NCBI GenBank assembly: GCA_037074585.1
Contig: CM073497.1
Location: 26,862,069-26,926,068 of the forward strand
Direction of reading: 5' to 3'
Source: Biancaea sappan
Lineage: Eukaryota; Streptophyta; Magnoliopsida; Fabales; Fabaceae
DNA: 64,000 bases
The position numbers and the translations under genes are program-made. Below are positions 25,501 to 36,038 of this stretch, piece by piece. Position 1 is the stretch's first letter; each line of letters starts with the position of its first letter. A model generated the notes under the pieces. The model worked only from the letters and a program-made list of their open reading frames with translations, ran no database searches and was not told the origin of the DNA.

Positions 25501-28223
25501 AATTCAGTTTGCTCAAAGACAGAATCCTTGGCTAAAGAGGAGGAAGGGTTAGCAGCACAAGAGGAAAGAGATGAAGAATGTGCAACATTACAATTTAAAT
25601 CACTACACCTACAACTACCTAAAATAGAAACAGAATCTAAGTATAAGCTAGAGAAATTTACAGAATCAGAATGCACATCAGAATCCAAATCACTATGCAA
25701 ATCAGAATGCAACTCAGAATTGTCAGCATTTAGAGAGTTTTCAATTTCAGTGCAAGCATGACAGAATTCAGAACCAGCACAATTGCATTCAAAGGCATCT
25801 ACCAAATCAGAGAATTCAGGAAAATCAGAAATTAATTCAGTTTGGAAATCATCACATGCCTCATCAACTAAGTAATCCAAAAAGTTAACCACATGCACAT
25901 TGGAATGATTTTCTATAGGATGTTTCATGGCATCTAAAATGTTAAAATCAATTTTGTTACCAGCAAACTCCATTGACAAAGTCCCTTCATGCACATTAAT
26001 GATGGTTTTTGCAGTTTTCAGAAAAGGTCTACCAAGTATTAATGGTGCATGGCCAGGAGTATTATCATTTTCCATATCAAGCACATAAAAATCAGCAGGA
26101 AAAATGAGATCTTTAACTTTTACCAGGACATCTTCTAAAACTCCTGCTGGATGTGCTGTGCTCCTATTGGCAAGTTGGACAATCACTCCAGTTGGTGAAA
26201 GAACACCAATCTTGAGGCTCGAGTACACTGATTTGGGCATAACATTGATTGAGGCTCCCAAATCCAACATAGCATTGGAGAACTCCATGTTGCCTATTGT
26301 GCATGGTATTGTGAAAGTTCCAGGATCTTTGCACTTGGGTGGCATGGGTGGTTGGATGAGTGCAGACACATTTCTCCCCAAATTGACTCTCTCATTACCC
26401 CTTAAACGCCTCTTATGAGTGCACAACTCTTTGAGGAACTTGGCATACTTGGGGATTTGCTTAATTACTTCCAAAAGTGGGATATTGACCTCTATTTTCC
26501 TGAAGGTCTCCATGATCTCTTTATCCATGTCAGATTCAGAAGCTTTCCCTGATTGAGTCTGCCTATTGGGGAAAGGAAGAGGAATTTTCTGAACCACTTC
26601 TTCATCCTTTTTATTTTGCTCACTGGTTGAAGATGAAGGAACACTTTGCTGGACATTTGATTTTTCTGGTTCAGATTCAGAAGCTGGACTGTCTACTTGT
26701 TTGCCACTCCTCAAGATGATGGCACTCACATTGCCTCTTGGGTTGATCACTGGTTGGGATGGCAAACTCCCTGAACCTTGACTTTTTAGCTCATTGACTG
26801 TTGTGGCTAACTGGCCAATCTTAGTTTCCAAATTCTGCATATTTGTTTCTGTCCTTTGCTGGAACTGAAGAGTATTGGCAGTCAGTTGCTTCATTAGATC
26901 CTCAAGACTAGGCTCAGGTTTCTTGGGTGCTGGAGGAGGTGTATGGCTAGGTTCAGGTTGATTGTATCTTGCATGGGGTAGCTGGTAAGGGGGGTTGGAT
27001 GTATTCCCATACTTGAAAGCTGGATGATCACGCCACCCAGGATTGTAGGTGGAGGAATATGGGTCATATCTCTGTTGTTGTGGCTGCATGGGTCTACCAG
27101 GGAATATACCAGCACATGACTCAGTTGGGGTCTCTTACAGCTGAGGGCACTGATCAGTATGGTAGGTATTCAGGGAACAAATACCACAGACTGAAGGAGG
27201 AGGGGCTTGTTGTTGTGTTATCTGATTTAATGCCAATTGCCTCACCATTGAAGCTAATTCTTCCAATTTATTTTCTATCCTTTGTTGCTCCATGGGAGGT
27301 GTCCTCACCTCATTGACAGTAACTGTTGGATCACTCAATCTGGTGCCAAATTGCTGAGTATTTTGGGCCATCTTGGCCAACAATTCATTTGCTGCAGTAG
27401 GAGTCTTATCCACCAATGCCCCACCAGCAGCTGCATCAACTATATATCTGTCCATAGGCAGTAATCCCTCATAGAAATACTGGATGAGAAGCTGCTCTGA
27501 AATCTGGTGGTTTGGACAGCATGAGCAAAGCTTCTTAAACCTCTCCCAATATTCATGCAGAGACTCACCATTCAACTGTCTAATCCCACTGATATCCTTC
27601 CTGATTGCTGCTGTTCTGGAGGCTGGAAAGAATTTTTCTAAGAACAACTTCTTCAGCTCATCCCATCTTGTTATCAAGGCAGTGGGTAGATAGTAAAGCC
27701 AATCTTTGGCTGCCCCATCCAGAGAGAAAGGAAATGCTATTAATTTGATCTGTTCTTCTCCAACTCCATGTGGTCTCATGGTAGAGCAGACAACATGGAA
27801 CTCCTTTAAGTGCTTGTGCGGGTCTTCTTCTGCAAGCCCATGAAACTTAGGCAACAAATGGATTAGACCATATTTTAGTTCAAAGTTAGCATCCAACTCA
27901 GGATAATTTATGCACAATGGTTGATAATGCACATCAGGTGCAATCAACTCTTTAATTGATTGTTCTTGCCTATTTTGAGGCATTTGTGCATTTTGATTAT
28001 CCATCCCAGTTATCCCAGCTGACTCAGAATCTGTAGACTCCAACACAATATCAGATTCAGAATCTGATTCAACTTCTACACTATTGACAGCTAACTCAAC
28101 AATTTCAGCAAGAATTTCAGAAACTATACTAGTACTAATGCTATTACTTCTCACTAGCGTATGGAAGGTCCTATCAATTTCTGGATCAAAAGGTGGTAAG
28201 TCCACGTGACCAGACCTTCTCAT
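22590..28223 (-). pseudogene. Athila gag-pol polyprotein, interrupted by two in-frame stops
   Basis: One frame of 1,878 codons from ATG 28223. Gag occupies about residues 80-360 and ends in the zinc knuckle CGICSLNTYHTDQC. Protease follows (DLGASINVMP near 655), then reverse transcriptase (catalytic FMDD near 1175), RNase H (CDAS near 1323, FSDHAALKYLL) and integrase (HHCC region, GIDFMGP near 1602, SDQES near 1661, NGQAEV near 1697). The order protease-RT-RNase H-integrase without chromodomain fits Athila. Only two stops break it: TAA at 27135-27137 just after the gag knuckle, and TAA at 22881-22883 after integrase; the frame is identical on both sides. Each could have arisen by one C-to-T change. 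The SDQES motif is unusual at the two residues after the catalytic D. Confidence 0.93.
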
Positions 28224-28739
28224 ATACTAGAAAGGGCACAAATTCACAAAAAAACAACAAGAAAACAACAAAAACAACTAAATTACTACAAAAGACTCCA
28301 ACCAATGAAAATCACCAAAAATTTAAGTATCTCAGAAAAATCTGATTTTTCATGGAAAAATTCTTGACAAATTGGAGAGACAAACACAAAAAACAGAATT
28401 CAAAAATTCAAACTACAAAAATCACACTAAAAATCACAATTAATTAGAAAAATCAAAAAAATATTAAAAAATAGAAAAGGAGGCCTAAACGATGGAATTT
28501 GGCAAAATGGCCGCCCAAGATGATCCTTTGGATAATTGGGTGGTTGGAATTTGCTTAAAATGTTAAAAACTAGTGGTATACCAAGTTTGAGGTCAATCGG
28601 AGGTAGTTAGTTTTTTGCCTATGAATAGTAACCGATAAAAACTCAAAAACTTGTAAACCGTTTCAACAATACTAGATAACTTAAAATTAAACAAAGAAAC
28701 ACTTAAACAACTAATTAGATAACTTGGAAGTGAATTGGC

Positions 28740-28757
28740 TCCCCGGCAACAACGCCA
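28740..28757 (-). other. Athila primer binding site
   Basis: On the minus strand the sequence TGGCGTTGTTGCCGGGGA lies six bases inside the 5' LTR. The usual Athila/Tat site is TGGCGCCGTTGCCGGGGA, attributed to tRNA-Asp; this copy differs at two positions. Confidence 0.85.
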
Positions 28758-28763
28758 AAATTC

Positions 28764-30197
28764 TGGTTCACGCCACTACGATGTCAAATCGCCCAGAATT
28801 AAATTGTGGCAATTTGTAGTATAGTGATCCCCAGGTCGTATTCACTCAAGGAGCCTCACTTCTTAATACCAATTAATCGTTCTAAACATCCAAACACTAA
28901 TGAAAAGTACATAAACGTGGGGAAGGTTTTGTGCAGTACTAATAAAAATAAAAATAGAACAGCAACTAAATACTACAAGAGCAGCAACAGCAGCAGCAGT
29001 AACAGCAAAAATTGCAAGATATTGACAGTAAAGAGACTATGTAATCAGCCACTAGGATTCATGGGAGTGTAACTATCATTACCTAACTCATTGATTCAGT
29101 TTTGTTCTCATTCCATTATTTGGTTCTTTATGAAAATGGTTCTAGAATAACATCTAGAATTTAATGCTACTAATTACAGTCAAGAACATCTCTCTACTAT
29201 AACTAGATGCATTCAGTGGAAAATCTCATCCAAACCAAGTTAAATATATCATTTAACTAGTCATTTCGCCTCCCTCACTTTCCTAATCAGTCAAGCAAGG
29301 TTATGTCTTATATATAAGTCAGTTTATGTTACATTCTCAAGCTCTAATCAGCATTTGACAGCAAAATAAGCATGACAGCAAAACAGAAACAAAATGAGAT
29401 GAAAATGGAGAATAAAACACTTAGCTTGCATTCTTAGTTCAAGCTACAATATCCCAGTGGTCTAGTGACTAATTACAATGAAAACTTAGCCCTGCATGAG
29501 AGCAAAACAGCAGACAACAGAAGTAAAAACAGAGAGGAAGAGAGAGCTACGAATTTCCTAAGTTCTAGTTACAAAATAAAAGTGTTCTCTTTTCTAAAAC
29601 TAATGCTCCTTCAATGCCTTAGAATATTCTACCCTAGATGCTTCCTTGGATGCTTCTTCCATGATGTGGCAGCACTTTGACAGCAAAACAACAACATAAT
29701 TAATATTTCTGCAGCAGCAGATAGGTATGGCAGCAGTAGAATTAATATTTTTGCAGCAGAAAAGTAACAAACAGCAGCAGAACAACAGCAGAATATCATG
29801 ACAAAATTAATATTTCAGCCATGCTTTTCTGACCTACGAAAATTAATATTTCTGCCCAAAAATTCTGACTACATGGCATTGAATAAGAGTTTAAGTGGGC
29901 GCTACATCCAACATATCCTAGTCAGCATCTGCATCACCCAAAAAGTGCCACATTAGCATCCAAATCAGCATCTTTGTCCATGTCAGCACTTTTCTCTCCA
30001 AAATTAAGATTTGTAGGAATTAGATTGAGCATTTTGCAATTCAAGTTCTGAAAATATAAAATTGAAACACATTCAATCCATAAATAGTTTATACCCAATA
30101 AATTCCAAAACATAATAAAATTAAAGAATTGACAAAATCAAAGAGGCAAAAAGGACTAAAATAGGGACTAAAAAGTATATGAAAATGCCCGATATCA
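28764..30197 (-). repeat. 5' LTR of the Athila element
   Basis: 1,434 bp from TGGTTCACG to GATATCA as read on the plus strand. It is followed by the duplication AACGT. Its last 560 bp (U3 side) are closely shared with the solo LTR at 36039-38020. Confidence 0.93.
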
Positions 30198-30202
30198 AAC
30201 GT

Positions 30203-30970
30203 CCTCAATGAAGTTGAACCATCAAATGCAAGAGGCGATGACCAACTTAAGTGGAAGCTGGAAAGCAACGACAACTTCATGGTTAAAAGCCCCTCTTGGA
30301 GTCTCGTACATCCGAATGAGGAAGAGGATGTTAATTGGAAGCACATACAGAGGCTCAATGCTCTTGAGAGAACCAGAATGTTCGTGTGGCAGCTTTATCA
30401 ACCAATGCCTATATCAGTAAATGGCCCGAGGCATCTCCTAATTGCCAGCACTGCAAAAACTGGATAGAAGACATTCTCCATGTTACCAGGGATTGAAACT
30501 ATGTGGCTTCACAAAAATTATAGAGTTCCTTTCAAAAGGCTTGGCAGAATGGTTAAGGGAATATTTAAGATAGAACTAGGGCACTACTGTCGAGCTGAAT
30601 TGGGCTGAATAATGGGCCTTGGGAGTATCTAAGCTTTAGGAATGGAGAAACAATAAAAAATGGAATAGAAACATCTCTAAACCTTGTAACTCGAGCACTG
30701 AAATAAGAAAGATCATGGAAGAAATAAGAGAACCACAAGCTGACATATTTCAGATAAAAGAGGAAAAATGCGCCTAAATGCTCCATGTAACTTGGAGGAG
30801 ACCTGAAAAGTGATGGATCAAGATCAACATGGATGGTGCTTGAACAAATGGGACAAATTCAACAACTTGTGGAGGACTAATCAGAAATGAAGATGGTAGT
30901 TGGCTAGGTGGGTTTACCAGGAATTTGGGAGTTGTGCACTTTTTCTCCAATTTTTTAACTCAACAAAATT
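30203..30970 (+). mobile_element. LINE fragment A, right part (zf-RVT and RNase H remnants)
   Basis: It resumes LINE fragment A after the Athila duplication. One frame reads KWKLESNDNFMVKS, then VNWKHIQRLNALERTRMFVWQL, which is the zf-RVT block following plant LINE reverse transcriptases. Near 30815 another frame gives WIKINMDGA and CGGLIRNEDGSWLGGF, the start of an RNase H domain. Frameshifts and stops throughout; no clear A tail was found downstream. Confidence 0.75.
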
Positions 30971-31186
30971 CAAAATAGGTAAATTTTAAATCTATCTTTT
31001 TTTCTAACATATTTATATTTTTTTATTATGCTAACAATTTATTTTTTTAACTATTTTAAAGTATCTTTTTTCTTTCTTTCTTTCTTTTTTTTTTTAAAAA
31101 AGATGTGACTCATCCTAATTAACATCCAATGGACCATATTTTGCATAGACGAATTGAACATACTGACTCATGCGTTCACCAATGGT
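30971..31186. other. AT-rich spacer
   Basis: T-rich DNA with a TTTC microsatellite near 31068-31090. Nothing coding is visible. Confidence 0.5.
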
Positions 31187-31415
31187 TCACCAATAGGGAT
31201 AGCAACAGGATAGGGCATGGACGAGAAGTGCCTCCCCTTTCCATGTCCTCACCCTCAGTCCCCATCTTTGATCCTCGTCAGAGAGAAAAAAATTCTCCCT
31301 ATCTCCGTTCCCCGCCTCCCAAGTTATTAAAAAAAGTTAAAAATGTAAAAAAGAAAAAATCAATAATACAAAAACCATAGAGCCCCAATGAGCTTCTTGT
31401 TCTTGATTCAATATA

Positions 31416-31622
31416 GTGTGTATGAAACCAAAAAACCCCATTAAGAATCTTGAAGATGAACATGGTGATTCTGAGAACATAGCTCTTGTTGTTGGAAAGC
31501 CTCCTCTAGCAGAATACGCCATTGGTGCTACAGGGGTGGAGCTGACCGTTGACGATGCCAAGCCCTTCTGGATGGTCAAGAAGGCTTTGAAGTCTAACTG
31601 GTGGAGATCTGTTTTGGCATAG
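31416..31622 (+). pseudogene. Unidentified gene fragment in the DNA transposon
   Basis: An open frame of 68 residues with ordinary plant codon composition and mixed polar and hydrophobic sequence (ENIALVVGKPPLAEYAIGA, then VDDAKPFWMVKKALKSNWW). It looks like a real protein piece, unlike the low-complexity frames around it, and starts with in-frame codons before the ATG. I do not recognise the family. It could be a captured exon. The minus-strand frame over the same bases is probably its shadow. Confidence 0.4.
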
Positions 31623-32954
31623 ATAAAGAAGACAAGGAGGAAGACGGAGAAGAGCAATTGGCAACAGCGAGAGAGGAAGGTAGAACACACCTGAGAGCGA
31701 TTAGTGATGGCGAGCGTATAAAACTGAAGCAGAGACGAAGATGACAGTGAGTAGAGACAATGACAGCAAGATGAGGAAGGACAGGGATATTGACGATAGT
31801 GAGTGTAACATCCCATATTTTCCTCTATTAAAGTTATATTTTCTTTATTAAGTTGGAAATGATGTTAGAAATTAGTAAAGTATGTTTTTGAATGCCTAGA
31901 AACAAGTAATCAAGAAAAGGCATGAGAAACTAGGATAAATAAGCTAAGAATAGAAGAAAAATAAAGTTCTGAGGGAATTAGTCGACTAATGGTAACAATC
32001 AGTCAACTAATAGCATCAGAAATAGACTAAGTTGTTGATATCTGCAATCAATCGACTGATGATGAGAGATCAGTTGACTGATGATTCTCTGTTATGCTGA
32101 AATTTTGGGTCATGTAGTAATCAGTCGACTAATTGGGTTGAATCAGTCAACTAATGGCACATCAGTCGACTAATCGTGAGCAATCAGTCGACTAATCACC
32201 TGCTGGAGTGCGAAAATAAGTCAATTCCAACTGAAAAATCAATGAGAAATTGACTAGAATACCCCTAATATGCCAACAAAGCTCTGAAACAAGAAAATAT
32301 GGGTAAAAGAGGGTTTTCTATGGTAAGAAGACTCTTGAGACCTTTTAAAAACAAGAAAAGAGAGAGAAATGGTATTTTTCTGAAAATTAGAGAAGAGAGA
32401 GAAAAAACATGAAGGAGAAGAAGAAGAGAGAGAAAGGACTTCTAGTTGGGTTTTTAACAAGAAAATCATCAAAGGTAAGCTTCTTAACTTGATTTCCCTA
32501 GTTTAGATAGATTCTAGTAAGAATTCATAAAATAGAAATTTTTAGACTAAAAGAAAGAAAAAATGGTAAGAAGTGGTTTGGAATTTGAGAAGCAAATGGA
32601 ACTAGAGAGAAACTGGAAGAGAACTCACAAGTTTCAGTTATAAGAAGAATCCAAGCTAGCTAATTATTCATAAAAGTAATTTATTTTCAGTTATCTATCA
32701 TGCTTGTGCATAATATGCTATAGTTTTATGATAAAGCTATCCATGAATATTTGAGAATATATTTTCTTATGAATATAGAACTTGACTCCTCATGGGATGT
32801 AGTAATTCCTCATAGGATGCAAAGTTCTCTTCATAAGAAAGTAAGTTAATTTAGTTATTTACTATATTCTTCATGATTCAGCAAGTATAAATATGTTGAA
32901 ATTCTCTATGAGAACATAGAATTAACTTTCTCTTGAAAAGTAGAGATTATGTCC

Positions 32955-33140
32955 TTATGGGATGACAGAACCAGGAATTCCTCATGAGATGATAAAAATA
33001 CCTCATAGGATGTAAAAATCCTTATGGGAAGACAGAACCCCAAAAATTTCTCATGAGATGACAGAAATACCTTATAGGATGTAAAAATCTTTATGGGAAG
33101 ACAGAACCCCAGAAATTCCTCATAAGATGACAGAAATTTC
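32955..33140. repeat. 69-bp tandem repeat inside the solo LTR
   Basis: Copies begin with CTCATGAGATGA-like words at 32981, 33050 and 33119, each followed by GGATGTAAAAATC and TATGGGAAGACAGAACC. About 2.5 copies. Confidence 0.8.
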
Positions 33141-33169
33141 TCATGGGGCATTGAGTACTTTTCCTGAAA

Positions 33170-33262
33170 AAGTAGCTAAAATAGCCAAAGTAGCTAAAGT
33201 AGCTAAAATAGCCAAAGTAACTAAAATAGCCAAAGTAGCCAAAGTAGCTAAAGTAGCTAAAG
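33170..33262. repeat. Short tandem repeat of GTAGCTAAA/ATAGCCAAA units
   Basis: About ten 9-bp units differing by C/T and A/G changes. Antisense it reads as a repetitive Tyr-Phe open frame, which is an artefact of the repeat. Confidence 0.8.
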
Positions 33263-34515
33263 AATAATGCACTATATTGAGAAAGAAGTGAAGACACAAG
33301 TTATGAGTTAGTATATCAGTTTATACTTCATGAAATGAGTCTCCTATTGAGATTGCTTTTACGATAGTTATTTTATACTTCATGGAAGTGTGAATTAGTT
33401 ATTGAGAATTACTTTTATAACTGAAATGGTTCTTGAAATGATTTCTTTAAATAAACTAGCTACTGAGATTATATATCTCATGTTTTATATTATAATTAAC
33501 CATTTCAGGAGTTGAAGTAGAGAAGCAAAAGGTAGCAAGAAACAATCTAGCATAATTGCTAGATAGTTACACATAGAAAAGGAATGTAATGTTAATTTCC
33601 TATGTAATCCTTTAGAGATCTACGTACAATTTGTGAATATGCATAGAAATATGAGTTACATGTAAGTCCCTTGTATTATAGTTTCATTCTAGAAGAGAAT
33701 TTGCAAAGAAAAGTTGAAGAAGTGTTGTAGATTATGTGCATAATGAAACTAGATAATTTTACCATGTTTCAAGTTAATTTTTTTTTGGAAACTGAAACTC
33801 AGGGTACATTAGTCGACTTATGTCCCTGCAACAGTTGACTGATACTTCTCGTTTTTAGATACATGAAACTTTGAAGACCATCAGTCGATCGATAGCCCTA
33901 GATCAGTCGACTAATCATCCTCTGCCAGTTTAAAATTGTAAATTGCAAAAGGTTCTAAAGTTTTCCTATTTTTATACAATCAAATATTTTACCAAGCTTT
34001 CCAAAAAAGTTTCATGGTTTTAACCATAATTTTCACAAAATCTTTATTACAATTTTCTTAAATTGTACAAAATTAGTATAATTTTAGTAGACGTTACAGC
34101 GAGCACCAGTAGGAGCCATAGATGATGATGATGGGAGGAAGACAGAGAGACAAGAGCGCAATTGAAGACATAATGGGACTTGGGAGAACGATTGAAGGCA
34201 GAGAACAGCGAGAGAGACTTGGGCATGATTGAAGAGTGAATGGATGAATTGGAATTAGAGTTAGGGATTTTATTTTTTCTAATTAAATTAGTCTAAATTA
34301 TTTTTAATTAGGAAATGTCTTAAATCTCATTTATATATATTTGTGTATGTGTATGTGTGTGTGTGTGTGTGGCTGTGTTAAGGGTATTTTAGTAATTTAA
34401 TGTAAGATTACTAAAATACCTTTCGGGAATAGGGACACCATAGGGCGAGGAGTGTAATCCGTTCCCCGCCAACGAGCCCATGAATGTGGAGCCCCATTGC
34501 CATCCCTATCACCAA

Positions 34516-34850
34516 ATAAATCCAATGATGAATCGAGGGATTTACACATTTTTTAAAGTAAAAAAGAAATTTTTTGTTGAGTTTGAAAATTAAGAGAATA
34601 AATTAAAAGCCCCTAAATTTAGGGAAATTTTATGTATTTTAACCTACTTTTCTAAAATTCTACTAAGTATCATTCTATAACCTTTGTCTTTGAGTTCTAT
34701 TATTCAAATTATTAGTCTTTTTAGAAGTCAAGATTCACATGGGGTGGCTAAAAGATCATCAAAGACAAGCTACAACTTGAGGGCTTTGTTCCTTAAGCAC
34801 GAATAAATATTTAGTTTTCTCCTAGTCTTTAATTTTTAGTGACACTCTCA
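34516..34850. other. AT-rich spacer between two DNA transposons
   Basis: No coding resemblance or repeat seen; ordinary AT-rich sequence. Confidence 0.45.
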
Positions 34851-35059
34851 TTTAAGATAGGAAAATTGCACTTTACACCCCTTAACTTTCATTTTTTTTT
34901 TGCAGAAAATCCCTTTTCGTTAGTTGACCATCAGTTCAACGCTGATGTAGATTAGTACTCGTGCCATGTCACAAGTAATTTTTACATCTCACATGCCATA
35001 TGAGCCACGTCTTCTCTCAAATATTGCCCTAAACACACAAGGCGACATCGGTGTTCTAT

Positions 35060-35147
35060 ATGTGCTTCACTGCGAGGTCCTTGCCATTTGAGAGGGTCAT
35101 TCTGTAGACGTTTCCAAAGCCGCCTTTTCCTATGAGATTTTCCTGGA
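35060..35147 (-). pseudogene. Captured LRR receptor-like kinase fragment (kinase glycine loop)
   Basis: In the frame reading 35145 downwards, the sequence is VQENLIGKGGFGNVYRMTLS followed by NGKDLAVKHI. This is the glycine-rich loop (GxGxFGxVY) and the catalytic-lysine strand of a plant LRR receptor kinase; the AVKHI ending resembles the HAIKU2/RLK7 group. Only about 30 residues are present, then a stop and the Mutator arm. It abuts the decarboxylase piece at about 35141-35148, where both could share a few bases of homology. Confidence 0.75.
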
Positions 35148-35159
35148 CCCCCAACAATG

Positions 35160-35550
35160 CATATCACAGGAAGGCTCTTGCTATAAAACCCAATAATGAC
35201 TTTTCTAAGCCCACCCATAATAAAGGCATAACGCAAGCCCCAATCCCGTGACACTGAGCATACCCATCAACTGCATACTTGGCGTTGAGCTCATTACAAC
35301 ACCCTACGTTCTTGAGGCTGGGTTCAGTGATTAGGTGATCAAGAAGTGTGAGATTGAACTGGCTAGGCACGGAGAACACATCGATGACACCGATTTGGAC
35401 GAGGCGACGAGCGAGGAAGCCGCCAAGAGTGCAATCGGAGGCAATCAAAGTTAGAGTAGGGCCAGAGCCTTGGATCAGAGTAGAGCTATTGCTGGGAGGG
35501 GCTCTCATGCTGCCGTTGCTGGGTTTTACAGAGCCTAGTGTGTCGAGCAT
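35160..35550 (-). pseudogene. Captured pyruvate decarboxylase 5' exon fragment
   Basis: The ATG at 35550 opens a frame with the plant pyruvate decarboxylase N-terminus: DCTLGGFLARRLVQIGVIDV, then FSVPSQFNLTLLDHLI and CCNELNAKYAVDGYA, close to the family's thiamine-diphosphate-binding N-terminal domain. The real enzyme (about 600 residues, alcohol fermentation) is cut after some 100 residues; a shift near 35230 follows, and LPVICIVGGP reappears in another frame at 35164-35140. The sequence just upstream resembles a transcript leader, so the 5' UTR and perhaps promoter may be captured too. Not a functional enzyme. Confidence 0.85.
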
Positions 35551-36038
35551 GGTGTGCTATTTGATGTGAAAAAGATGAATTGATTAATGGTGATTGAAAA
35601 TGAGGAAGAGAGGAAAAATAAGGGTTTACAGGCATGGAAGTCACTAAATTTATGTGTTACTTTCTGTACAAATTGATGAGCATGCATGAACTAAGACTCA
35701 GAATAACTGAGACTGCGATTTTGGTTTAGAAATTGATAGTGCATTTCTTCTCGTATCTGCGACGATTTGTTTAGGCTTTTGAAATCAAAGATTAAGAGTA
35801 TAAAGAACATATCCACTATGAGGTGTGTGATCAGTGAAATTTCTGGGTTTAATTGAGAGTTGCAGATGAAGCTGAAGGAGACGATGTTTGAGAGCACATA
35901 GGATAAGGCTTGAAGAGGTGATTGGGTTTGTTCTTTATGGCATACAGGGGGTGAGGATGAAGATTAGGAAGAAGCGGATTCCTCAGGAATGCAAGTTGAA
36001 GGAATATGGGATAATTATGTAAAGAAGATGAAGAAGAG

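Larger units (their letters stand above)
19521..30197 (-). mobile_element. Athila-clade Gypsy retrotransposon, complete but with nonsense codons
   Basis: A 10,677-bp element with two LTRs (19521-20958 and 28764-30197), perfect AACGT duplications (19516-19520 and 30198-30202), TG...CA ends, and an Athila primer site next to the right LTR. The coding strand is minus: one long gag-pol frame from 28223 to 22590 interrupted by two stops, then 1.6 kb without an env-like ORF. It inserted into LINE fragment A, which resumes in sense on both sides. The LTRs differ by scattered substitutions and a G-run expansion at 19675-19687. Confidence 0.95.
31804..34098. mobile_element. Solo LTR of a Gypsy (Tekay-like) element
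   Basis: 2,295 bp starting TGTAACATCCCATA and ending GACGTTACA, flanked by GTGAG (31799-31803) and GCGAG (34099-34103), a 5-bp duplication with one change. There is no internal region, so it is a recombination product. It contains repeated ATCAGTCGACTAAT-type palindromes (31977-32200 and 33810-33920), a 69-bp tandem repeat (32955-33140) and a GTAGCTAAA-type short tandem repeat (33170-33262). Confidence 0.82.
31194..34508. mobile_element. Small DNA transposon with TAGGGAT ends, carrying a solo LTR
   Basis: The left end reads TAGGGATAGCAACAGG, and the right end reverse-complements to TAGGGATGGCAATGGGG. The outer flanks carry TCACCAA at 31187-31193 and 34509-34515, a 7-bp (or imperfect 8-bp) duplication suggesting hAT type. 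After removing the solo LTR at 31804-34098 the element is about 1.0 kb and GA-rich inside. It has no transposase, so it would be non-autonomous. Confidence 0.65.

Noticed and set aside
33091..33297. Minus-strand ORF rich in Phe-Ser-Tyr-Phe-Gly repeats
   Set aside because: It is the reverse reading of a 9-bp tandem repeat within a solo LTR.
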